Shown: positions 33,665 through 40,379 of the stretch, one piece after another | Numbering within the stretch: the first letter of the stretch is position 1 | Layout of the letters: every line of letters begins with the position of its first letter | Source of the DNA: Myxococcales bacterium | GTDB lineage: Bacteria; Myxococcota; Myxococcia; Myxococcales; JAJYLH01 | Direction: 5' to 3' | Length of the DNA stretch: 40,379 nt | NCBI GenBank assembly: GCA_021787845.1 | Contig: JAJYLH010000051.1 | Span: forward strand, 1 to 40,379 | Notes under the pieces: model-generated | The model's input: only the letters and a program-made list of their open reading frames with translations | The model's database searches: none | What the model was told of the DNA's origin: nothing | Made by a program: the position numbers and the translations under genes

Positions 33665-36379
33665 TCAGGCGCGGTTGTCTTTCGCGTCCTTCTTCAACAC
33701 CCGCGTGCTGGTGTCGACGTTGTTGCCCTGGACCTTGAAGATGCTCCAGCCGCCCAGCCGCAAGAGGCAGAAGCCGCAGGGATGCGGCAGGCTGGGCGTG
33801 TACATGGTACAGGCGCCCTTGGCAGCCTGGTCGTGGAGCTGGAGCGTGTCGGCGTCGCCTTGTCCCTGCTGGAGGAACGGGTGGTTCAGGAAGAGCTCGT
33901 GGGAAATCTCGTGTTTGATCGTGTTCTTGATGTGGTCGTCGTTCGCGATCAGGAGGGGGACGAAGCTGGTGCGCCGGTCGTCGCAAGCGAACCCCGATTT
34001 TCCGGCCGGGCCCCCGAATTGCGTCAACTTGGTGCTGTGCAGGATGATCAGCCCCTCGAGAGGCTGCGTCTCGAGCAGTTTCTCGATGGCACCTTCCAGA
34101 ATCCGGAACGCCCACGAGTAGCCGATCATCGTTTTGTAAGTCCCGCTCCCGCTGTCGATGAAACCCTGCCGCAACTCCTGCTCGATCAGCCCCTTCACCT
34201 GGTCGCGGGCTCTTGGGCCTCCCTTGTCCTCTTTCTTGACCTCCAGGACGATCTTCCCTTTGGCGCGCGAGTCCGAAGTGCGAATGCTACCCCAGGTCAG
34301 CTCATTGACAAACTTCTTGCAGGCGGCTCTCAGCCCGGAATCCACCGCGTCAGGCGTGAACGTGACGGTTCGGTGCAGCGTTCGGGTCGTTCGCTTGTAC
34401 GCGACAGGAGACAGCTTGGTGGTGGCCTCCGTCTCGCCGTTCTGAACCTTGTAGAACTTGACCGTCACGGCGCCCACGATACCGCCATCCTGCATGACGA
34501 TCTGGACTGGATAGGGCGAGAGGTACGGGACGTAGGCGCTGTCGGGCTCGCTGATCTGCTTGGCATTCTGGTTCCATGGACCAGGCTCGGTCGGCTTGAA
34601 GTTCTTCGCCCAGTCGTTGAGGGCGTCCTCGGTGTCCTTCCACTCCCGCAAGGCTTCGACCCACGCCTCGTAGGGTTTGAACGGAAGCGAGGCTGCGCGG
34701 TCGGAGGCGCCAAGCTTTTCCTTGTCGAGGGCGCGGAGGGCGGGTCCCCAGTCGACATCGAGTAAATCCGTGTCCTCGGCGATCGAGCGCACGGCATTCC
34801 AGAAGTGGTCCTGGGCTGGCTGCGGCGGTCGCGTCCCCAGATAGACGAACGCCTTCTTCAACTCCTCTTGGGCGTCGTTCAGCTCCGGCGAGCTGACGGG
34901 GCTCGCATCGGGGTCGAGTTGCCAGTACGCCACCACGTCGACCTTTCGCCAGATTTCGAAGCGGCCGCTCTTGAACCGCAACGGCTCGGGAACCTCGTCG
35001 AGCTTCGCGTCCGCCTTGTCGAGATCGGCCGCCGTGCCGAGATAGACGTTGAGCCGGTAGGCGTCACCGGCGATGATGCCCGGCGCGAACAGGACGCCGG
35101 TCAGCCCCGCGTAGTCGCCGTTTCGGCGGAAATGGCTGCGTACCATCCGCTTGCGGTGGGCGGCCGCTTCCACCTTGAAGGGAAAGGTCTGGTCCGGGAC
35201 CCACTCCTCGGCGGAGCCGTCTTGCAGAGGAAGCACCCGCGTCGCGCCAGCCCCGCGCTTCCCACCGCGATCGACGTGGCAGTTCTTGCCGGGGAAGTCT
35301 TGGTCGTTCACGTGGTAGTCGTGGGCCGCCTCGACAAATGCTTTCTGCGTTTCGGTCAGCGTCGCGGGGAGCTCGAAGGCGTCTTCCCACTCCCAGAAGA
35401 CGCCGGCCCCGCCCAGGGCGGACGGCGCCTCGATGCGTTCCCCCTTCGCGTTCCTGATCAGTACCCGGGCGAAGATCGGAATGCGCGGCCCATCTCCCCA
35501 CTTGTGCTTGAATACCTCGTAGTGCATGTTTCCGTTGAGCTCGTTGGCGTCCTGGTAGAAGAAGTTCGCGTCGAGAAGCACCCGCCGAGTCTTCCCGGCC
35601 TCATCGGGAACTCTTCCGCCATCGGCGATCACGTATCCGTACGCTTGGTGGTCGCGCTGTAGGCTCTGGTCACGCCGCACCGAGGGGCTGTTGGCCAGCA
35701 CCTTCTTCGGACCGAAGAACAGCTCGATGCCCGCGACTTGAACCTGGAAGTTCACCCAGGCCACGGTCGGGTAGGCGGCCTTCTTCGTCGCTTCCTTGCT
35801 GGTGACGGTCACCCGCAGTTGGTAGGGCGAGTGCTCGTAGGTCGGAACGCCGTCGGGGAAGGCGATGGCGTCACCGATCTTCACGTCGCGAAGGTTGAAA
35901 AGCTCCGACAGCTTCATCGCCGCGGTGTGGCGGATGTCACGGTCGAGCAGCTCCTGGCTGCTCTCCATCCGCGCCACTTCTTCGATGGTCTTGTCGGTCT
36001 TGGCGAGGGGCTCCTTCTGGCTGCGGCAGTAGAGCTCGAAGGTGACCTTCTCCGCGTTCGCGAGATTTCGCAGCTTGACGATGACGGTCGGGTCTTCCAC
36101 GCCCGGCGCGAAGACGAAAGCCTCGTGGGGCGTCTCGAACTTGCCCTTCTTCTCGCCGTTGCCCTTGCCGTTGTTCTGGTAACCGCTGACCTGATCGCCG
36201 ACGACCAGCGCCACCTTGGTCACGCCGTGGAGGCTGCTCTTGCCCGCGCGGGCGCGCATCACCGTCGCCCCGACATCGAGCGTCATCTCGCCCGAGCCCG
36301 CGCGCGGCGCGTCCGGCTTGTCGAGCCCGTCGATCTTCGGAAAGGTGTTCTCGTCGATGGGGAACGGATACGTCGCCAT
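33665..36379 (-). CDS. Large metzincin-like metalloprotease candidate
   Basis: 904 residues, no signal peptide seen. The last ~100 residues hold HEISHELFLNH (823-833): HExxH with a further histidine at metzincin spacing (+10), but F rather than the usual Gly at +7. A CTMY segment 36 residues after H823 (M859) resembles a metzincin Met-turn. The preceding ~720 residues are beta-rich with repeated carrier-like strands and no family I recognise. Histidine- and cysteine-rich end (PHPCGFC) may bind another metal. It is divergent from a beta-rich/peptidoglycan-binding gene pair. Large proteins with C-terminal metalloprotease domains beside such genes occur among type VI and contractile-injection effectors; no VgrG, PAAR or tail gene is in the window, so that is inference. 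Confidence 0.7.
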   Translation of the reverse strand: MATYPFPIDENTFPKIDGLDKPDAPRAGSGEMTLDVGATVMRARAGKSSLHGVTKVALVVGDQVSGYQNNGKGNGEKKGKFETPHEAFVFAPGVEDPTVIVKLRNLANAEKVTFELYCRSQKEPLAKTDKTIEEVARMESSQELLDRDIRHTAAMKLSELFNLRDVKIGDAIAFPDGVPTYEHSPYQLRVTVTSKEATKKAAYPTVAWVNFQVQVAGIELFFGPKKVLANSPSVRRDQSLQRDHQAYGYVIADGGRVPDEAGKTRRVLLDANFFYQDANELNGNMHYEVFKHKWGDGPRIPIFARVLIRNAKGERIEAPSALGGAGVFWEWEDAFELPATLTETQKAFVEAAHDYHVNDQDFPGKNCHVDRGGKRGAGATRVLPLQDGSAEEWVPDQTFPFKVEAAAHRKRMVRSHFRRNGDYAGLTGVLFAPGIIAGDAYRLNVYLGTAADLDKADAKLDEVPEPLRFKSGRFEIWRKVDVVAYWQLDPDASPVSSPELNDAQEELKKAFVYLGTRPPQPAQDHFWNAVRSIAEDTDLLDVDWGPALRALDKEKLGASDRAASLPFKPYEAWVEALREWKDTEDALNDWAKNFKPTEPGPWNQNAKQISEPDSAYVPYLSPYPVQIVMQDGGIVGAVTVKFYKVQNGETEATTKLSPVAYKRTTRTLHRTVTFTPDAVDSGLRAACKKFVNELTWGSIRTSDSRAKGKIVLEVKKEDKGGPRARDQVKGLIEQELRQGFIDSGSGTYKTMIGYSWAFRILEGAIEKLLETQPLEGLIILHSTKLTQFGGPAGKSGFACDDRRTSFVPLLIANDDHIKNTIKHEISHELFLNHPFLQQGQGDADTLQLHDQAAKGACTMYTPSLPHPCGFCLLRLGGWSIFKVQGNNVDTSTRVLKKDAKDNRA

Positions 36380-36558
36380 GGTCCTTCACTCAGGGGCGCG
36401 TCGGCGCCCGAGACTCGGCCGGGCGGCGGGTGCGCCCGAGGTCCGGCCGAAGACGGGTGCGGACCGTGCCACAGCTCGGAGTCGACCGCTATTCTACTAA
36501 TCAGTAGGAGACACCAGGCGGCGGTGGGAGGTAGAAGTCGCCCTCGCGAGGACGGCCG
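36380..36558. promoter_or_regulatory. Divergent control region of the metalloprotease and carrier genes
   Basis: 179 bases between divergent starts. A relatively A+T-rich pocket at 36490-36510 contains the near-palindrome CTACT-aatc-AGTAG (36494-36507), a candidate operator or promoter-overlapping site. A LuxR-type regulator gene lies 1.7 kb downstream. No confident promoter hexamers were identified. Confidence 0.35.
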
Positions 36559-37572
36559 ATGCATCATCCACAGCAGCCCCAAGCTCCCGCGCGCGACGCT
36601 CGGGCCAACGCCCAGCGGCAAGCGCTGACGCCGCCCACGCCCACGAGCGCCAGCAGCGGCGCGGGCCCGGGGGCGAGCGCGGTCTCACCGGCGAAGAAAG
36701 AGGCGCAGGCGCGGGAAGCGGTGAAGAACGCGGTCGCCGAGCGGCAGAAGAAGAAGGAGCTCGGCTGGCTCGAGCTGACCGCCGACCTGGAGCACGGCGA
36801 CGCGCTCGCCTTTCGCCCCTACCGGGTCAAGCTCGCCGACGGGATGCAGTACACCGGCGTCCTCGATCGCAAGGGCCACGTCCGCCTGCCCTCGCTCAAT
36901 CCCGGCACCGCGCTGGTCTGGATCGACGCGAGCGAGGTCGAGTCCGAGGTCAGTCTCCCGCCATCCGGTCGCGGCGACGAGATCGAGCTGACCGTGACCG
37001 GTTCCGATGGCCATCCGGTGCGCTGGCGTCCCTTCGTCGTCGCCGGCGGTGGCCGTCGGGTGACCGGCCGGCTCGACGACGACGGGCGCGCCCGCGTCCG
37101 CGGGCTCGCGAAGGGCGAGTACACGCTCCAGGTCCTCTTCGAGGACGACCAGCCGCTGCCGGTCGAGCTGCCGCGCCAATCGGGAACGCTCTCGCTGACC
37201 GTGACCGGTGCGGATGGTCGTCCGCTCGCCGATCAGGACTTCGAGCTCACCGACGCGAAGGGCGAGCGCCATCGAGGCGAGCTCGACGAGCGCGGCCGGG
37301 CACTGCTCGTCGACCTGCCGCTCGGCGCCGGCCGGCTGCGACTCCTGCCGGAGGCGGAGGACGAGGAAGCGGAAGCGGAAGCGTCCGCCCGGACCGGTTG
37401 GGTGGAGCTCGACTTCGCCGACGCCTCGGGCCGGCCGCTCAGCGACGGCGCCGTGGTGCTGACCGACCGGGCGGGAGTCCGCCGCCGGTTCGCGCTGGAC
37501 GAAGGCGGGCACCTCCTCGCGAGCGGGCTCGCGCCGGGTCCGGTCCAGGTCGCGTTCGCACCGGGCAACTAG
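36559..37572 (+). CDS. Beta-rich, carboxypeptidase-regulatory-like carrier protein
   Basis: 337 residues. The N-terminal ~55 residues are low-complexity (Gln/Pro/Ala/Ser), followed by a charged helix (AKKEAQAREAVKNAVAERQKKKE, 55-77). From ~78 there are four related beta modules of ~70 residues: LTADLEHGDALAFRPYRVKLADG, LTVTGSDGHPVRWRPFVVAGG, LTVTGADGRPLADQDFELTDAKG and LDFADASGRPLSDGAVVLTD. These resemble carboxypeptidase-regulatory/SpaA-like Ig-type domains, common in proteins loaded on secretion tips or exposed at the surface. No signal peptide. It precedes the peptidoglycan-binding gene by 27 bases, so the two form an operon. Confidence 0.65.
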   Translation: MHHPQQPQAPARDARANAQRQALTPPTPTSASSGAGPGASAVSPAKKEAQAREAVKNAVAERQKKKELGWLELTADLEHGDALAFRPYRVKLADGMQYTGVLDRKGHVRLPSLNPGTALVWIDASEVESEVSLPPSGRGDEIELTVTGSDGHPVRWRPFVVAGGGRRVTGRLDDDGRARVRGLAKGEYTLQVLFEDDQPLPVELPRQSGTLSLTVTGADGRPLADQDFELTDAKGERHRGELDERGRALLVDLPLGAGRLRLLPEAEDEEAEAEASARTGWVELDFADASGRPLSDGAVVLTDRAGVRRRFALDEGGHLLASGLAPGPVQVAFAPGN

Positions 37573-37599
37573 CGATTACTCTGGGAAGAGAGGACAACG

Positions 37600-38097
37600 A
37601 TGCCGGAAGCCGAGGAGAGCCAGAACGTCACCCGCGCGGAGCTGGAGAAGGGCGACCTCCAGGTGGAGACCGGCAAGGCCTACCACTTCGTGGTCGAGAA
37701 CCCGACCCGGCTGATCCGCGTGCTCGCGGAGGACGAGAACGGCCAGGCGCTCGCGGGCCGCAAGTTCACGCTCAAGGCGGGCGGGCAGACCTTCGAGGGC
37801 ACCACCACCGACGCCGGCCTCGTCGAGCTGAAGATCCCCTCGGACGCGACCGAGGCCTCGCTCGAGGTCGACGCCGACGACGGCGGCAAGGAGAAGCACG
37901 AGTGGACCCTCAAGCTCGGGAAGCTACCTCCCGCCGACACGGCCGCCGGCGTCCGTGAGCGGCTGAAGAACCTCGGCTACGGTTCCGACAACCTGCAGCT
38001 CGACCTGCGGCAGTTCCAGGAAGACCACGACCTGCCGGCGACCGGCGCCTCCGACGGCGCCACGGTCCAGAAGCTCGTCGAGCTCGCCGGCTCCTGA
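37600..38097 (+). CDS. Beta-module protein with peptidoglycan-binding domain
   Basis: 165 residues from an ATG preceded by AGAGGA. Residues ~30-105 repeat the beta module of the upstream gene (IRVLAEDENGQALAGRKFTLKAGG...). Residues ~115-165 fit the PGBD-like (PG_binding_1) three-helix repeat (VRERLKNLGYGSDN...LRQFQEDHDLPATGASDGATVQKLVEL). No signal peptide. Together with the preceding gene and the divergent metalloprotease it could form a delivered effector/adaptor set, as seen in T6SS-like neighbourhoods; the domains are seen, the role is inferred. Confidence 0.75.
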   Translation: MPEAEESQNVTRAELEKGDLQVETGKAYHFVVENPTRLIRVLAEDENGQALAGRKFTLKAGGQTFEGTTTDAGLVELKIPSDATEASLEVDADDGGKEKHEWTLKLGKLPPADTAAGVRERLKNLGYGSDNLQLDLRQFQEDHDLPATGASDGATVQKLVELAGS

Positions 38098-38235
38098 AGC
38101 GGGGCTGCCGCCCCTCGCCCCACGACCCCCACGATCGGCTAAGCTGTCGAGTCGTCGCTTTCGGCCGTCGAGCTGGCCGAGGCGGGAACGGGCGCTCGGC
38201 CAGCCGGTGCTGAGGCCGGTGGCCCTCGGATCAGC

Positions 38236-39063
38236 ATGCGGACGCTCCTGACGCCGGTCGAAGACCCTTCGCTCGACGATGCCGATTGGCGGTTGCTGCT
38301 CGACCTCACTGCCCGCGCCGCCCAGGAGGGCAACGCCTCGCCGCAGGAGGCGGTCCGCGGGCTGGTCCGCGGGCTCGCCGGGCCGCTGAACGCCTACGGC
38401 GAAATGACCATCCTCGCGGTGCGCAACCTGTCGGCTCCGGCCGATGACCCGCTGAGGGGCTTCCGTGCGGGGGCGGTGCTGATCAGCGGCCCGGGGATGC
38501 GCAACCCCCGGCTGGCCGAGCGGTTTCTCAAGGACGAGCTCGTGAAGGACGAGCTGGCGCGCTGGTTGACCGCGCGCGCCGGCCAACCCCGGGTCCAGCG
38601 CCAGTCGACGGCGATCGAGGCGCGCTGGGCTGAAACCCGAACCGCCGATTTCATGCGCCGGGTCGGTCACGGCGACCACCTGATTGCGGGCTGTCCCCTG
38701 CACCGCACGGTCGAGGTCTACGTCAGCTTCGTGCGGCCCGTCGGCGCGGCCCCGTTCGACGAACACGACCAGCGGTTGCTCACCGAGGCGCTGCCGGTCC
38801 TGCGGCCCTGGTGCGAGCGCTGGGCGCAGGTGTTCGGCCTCTTTCCGGGCCAGACGCCATTGAGCCGGCGGGAACGTCAGGCGGTCGGTCTGCTCTTCAG
38901 CGCGCTGTCGGAAAAGGCTCTCGCCCACGAGCTGGGCCTCTCGGTCGGGACCGCACACCAGTACGTCGTTTCCATCTACCGCAAGCTCGGCGTCGGCAGT
39001 CGCCAGGAGCTGCTCGTGCGCGGTGCCCCTCGCCCGTATCCCGCGCTCGAGCGCGAACGATAG
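38236..39063 (+). CDS. LuxR-family transcriptional regulator
   Basis: 275 residues. The C-terminal ~60 residues are a LuxR/GerE helix-turn-helix: LSRRERQAVGLLFSALSEKALAHELGLSVGTAHQYVVSIYRKLGVGSRQELL (209-260). The N-terminal ~200 residues lack a receiver aspartate pattern and look like a GAF-like or unassigned sensor domain. The likely target is the adjacent beta-module/peptidoglycan-binding/metalloprotease group, based on position only. The ribosome site is weak; the ATG at 38236 is the first suitable start. Confidence 0.8.
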   Translation: MRTLLTPVEDPSLDDADWRLLLDLTARAAQEGNASPQEAVRGLVRGLAGPLNAYGEMTILAVRNLSAPADDPLRGFRAGAVLISGPGMRNPRLAERFLKDELVKDELARWLTARAGQPRVQRQSTAIEARWAETRTADFMRRVGHGDHLIAGCPLHRTVEVYVSFVRPVGAAPFDEHDQRLLTEALPVLRPWCERWAQVFGLFPGQTPLSRRERQAVGLLFSALSEKALAHELGLSVGTAHQYVVSIYRKLGVGSRQELLVRGAPRPYPALERER

Positions 39064-39397
39064 CCCGGCGGTTCGACCCGAAGCTCCGTCCGAGCATCAC
39101 ACTCCAGCCCACGGACCATCCGCTCGCTGTCGAGCAGCGCGTAGGCATCACAATCGATCGTGTGCGGGAAATCGACGAGCGCGCACTGCACCCCGAGACG
39201 ACAGCGTAGTCCACGGCGAGCGTACCGCCTCACTGCCCTGCTCATCAGGGCTCGGCTTGCGATAGCGCCGCAACGGGTCGTGGTTCGCCTGAGCTCGATG
39301 CCGCGCCCCTCCCCAGCCTTGCGGGGAAAGGTCGGGAGGGGGCAGCCGCAACCTGAACGAAGGCGGTACCGCACAGTGAGCGCTGCCGCTCAGACGA
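39064..39397. other. Gap between LuxR gene and truncated exported-protein gene
   Basis: No clear gene. On the minus strand, around 39080-39210, a frame reads QCALVDFPHTIDCDAYALLDSERMVRGLEC, which looks more protein-like than its surroundings and might be a gene remnant. Around 39300-39345 a CCTCCCC...GGGGAAAGGTCGGGAGGGG hairpin is visible, possibly a terminator or another dispersed repeat. Confidence 0.4.
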
Positions 39398-40014
39398 TCA
39401 CTGGCAGGTCGCGTAGTAGATGTTCGACCAGGTCTGACAGGCGCCGTCGATCTTGACCCCGACCCAGTCGGTGGCGTTGGGCATCAGGCTACCTCCGCAG
39501 GCGTTGGTGTCGCCGCAACGCGAGTCGTCTCGAATCGACGTGAACGCGGCCGTCGAGGGTGCGGTGACGGCGCCGCCGGTGTCGACGTTCAGCACGCCGC
39601 CCTGGAAGAACTTCATCACCGTGTTCGCGCCCAGGGTGAGGTGCCCGGCCCCGGCGACGTTCAGGTAGCTGCACGCCGAGATCGGGTCGCCGATCACCAG
39701 CGGAGCCTTGCTCGGGGTCCAGCTCAGGTTGCCGTCGATGGTGCTGCAGCCGGCAACGATGATGCCATTGAACTCGCTCGGCTGCGGGTCGCTCGGCGCC
39801 AGGGCGGAGTTGTCGAAGCTGTTGGAGTCGTCGAGGTTGTAGGTCACGTTCACCGAGAGCGGAACCCGGTCGTCGTAGAAGACGTTGCCAGTGACCACCG
39901 TGCCCGCCTTGGCCCGCGACAGGTCGAGCGCCGGCGCGGCGTTGATCGCGTCGGTCGGCGGGATCGCTGCGTCGAGGACCCTCGCCGACGGCCCGGCGCG
40001 GCCTTCGTTCGGAC
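39398..40014 (-). pseudogene. C-terminal fragment of a beta-helix-like exported protein
   Basis: About 205 residues to TGA at 39398-39400. The sequence is Asn/Thr/Gly-rich with repeating strands (GTVVTGNVFYDD; LTLGANTVMKFFQGGVLNVDTGGAVTA), as in right-handed beta-helix or parallel repeat surface proteins. It also has paired cysteines (GCSTIDG...SACSYL; RCGDTNACGG; ACQTW...ATCQ). There is no start or signal peptide: the frame runs into the palindrome beginning at 40015, whose arm would supply an artificial start. The upstream part of the gene is therefore missing, displaced by the repeat or by an associated deletion. Confidence 0.6.
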
Positions 40015-40145
40015 CATGCCTATCCGGTTGACACACTTGGAGCCGGACACATCAGTGTCCGGGTCGGATGCGGCGTCCCGAGCCAACCCGGGCACTGACG
40101 TGACCGGGTCCAACTTCCGGCAAGTGTGTCAACCGGATAGGCATG
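40015..40145. repeat. 131-bp palindromic element with 25-bp perfect terminal inverted repeats
   Basis: CATGCCTATCCGGTTGACAC(ACTTG) at 40015-40039 is exactly complementary to 40121-40145. Inside is a second imperfect inverted repeat of the GGAGCCGGACAC family (left 40041-40063, right near 40088-40112). The whole can form one long stem. The TATCCGGTTGAC word is shared with the left edge of the compound block at 30115-30126. It has no coding capacity and looks like a MITE- or REP-like element; it ends the fragmentary gene at 39398-40014. Confidence 0.9.
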
Positions 40146-40147
40146 GA

Positions 40148-40235
40148 GCGAAGAACCGCTCATCCCAGCGCAGTCGAAGAGACAAGCGGTTCTTCGCGGT
40201 GGCGCCCATCCCTCGACCACGCGCGGGATGAGCGG
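40148..40235. repeat. Dispersed hairpin repeat, copy 2 (CCGCTCAT type, inverted)
   Basis: Read on the minus strand, this matches 17661-17748 over most of its length, including CGAGGGATGGGCGCC and GCGAAGAACCGCTTGT. The inner hairpin is less perfect here (CGCGCGTGG in place of GAGCGCAG). It directly follows the 131-bp palindrome. Confidence 0.8.
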
Positions 40236-40379
40236 AAACACCGGTGCAGCATGTCTAGCCCTAGTTTCGCATGAGAGGCGAGGCGTCAGGCGTTGGGCCG
40301 CATGCGGCGAGGCTTTTCGCGGTCTGGGCCGGTAGCTGAAAAAGCGGAAGTCCACTGCTCGATTCCGAAGATGGCAGCC
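40236..40379. other. Window end, no supported gene
   Basis: 144 bases to the window edge. The segment contains CCCTAGTTTCGCATGAGAGG (40260-40279), which could be the terminus of an insertion sequence whose gene lies beyond the window, but nothing confirms it. Confidence 0.2.

Noticed and set aside
31606-33738. Long open frame antisense to the MltF-like gene
   Set aside because: The minus strand carries intact, recognisable domains; the plus frame has none.

Overview
The window is high-G+C bacterial DNA with dense coding, many secreted lipoproteins, HEAT-repeat and WHy/LEA-type lipoproteins, a lytic transglycosylase with two solute-binding domains, peptidoglycan-binding and carrier-like proteins, and abundant intergenic palindromic repeats. 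This suggests a Myxococcota-like (former Deltaproteobacteria) genome or metagenome contig. That placement is an inference from gene style only; there is no rRNA in the window.

Layout. (1) 1-6.5 kb is a mobile segment: the 3' end of an ISKra4-type transposase, a single-chain type IIB topoisomerase (GHKL ATPase fused to a Spo11/TopoVIA-like Toprim subunit, Topo VIII-like), a ParB-domain protein, an ORF6N-domain antirepressor-like gene on the other strand, and a large serine recombinase. Two related ~93-bp palindromic sequences bracket the topoisomerase gene. (2) 6.5-20.6 kb is ordinary chromosome: asd, a HEAT lipoprotein, an RluA-type pseudouridine synthase, a small HExxH protein, two lipoproteins, a dapA-dapB-FAH operon, a CobW-type GTPase, a lipoprotein, a polytopic membrane protein, fabH and tRNA-Gln(TTG). 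asd, dapA and dapB supply the lysine/diaminopimelate pathway. (3) 20.6-28.1 kb looks like an island next to the tRNA: a decayed HTH (excisionase-like) gene, a gene remnant, and a complete type I restriction-modification operon hsdM-hsdS-hsdR on the minus strand. (4) 28.1-30.7 kb holds a 20/21-bp minisatellite, a membrane protein fused to a thioredoxin-like domain, and a compound block of nested palindromes. (5) 30.7-33.5 kb has a DUF302 protein and an MltF-like transglycosylase. (6) 33.6-39.1 kb is a possible effector or contact-dependent cassette: a 904-residue metzincin-like protein, divergent from a beta-rich carrier-like protein and a peptidoglycan-binding-domain protein, followed by a LuxR-type regulator. 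(7) 39.1-40.4 kb contains a 5'-truncated exported-protein fragment cut off by a 131-bp palindrome, then another dispersed repeat.

The most promising novelty is the Topo VIII-like/ParB/ORF6N/serine-recombinase module with its paired palindromes. Next are the metzincin-like/carrier/peptidoglycan-binding cassette and the mosaic palindromic repeat families shared between distant parts of the window. All calls come from reading the sequence; no database search was run.
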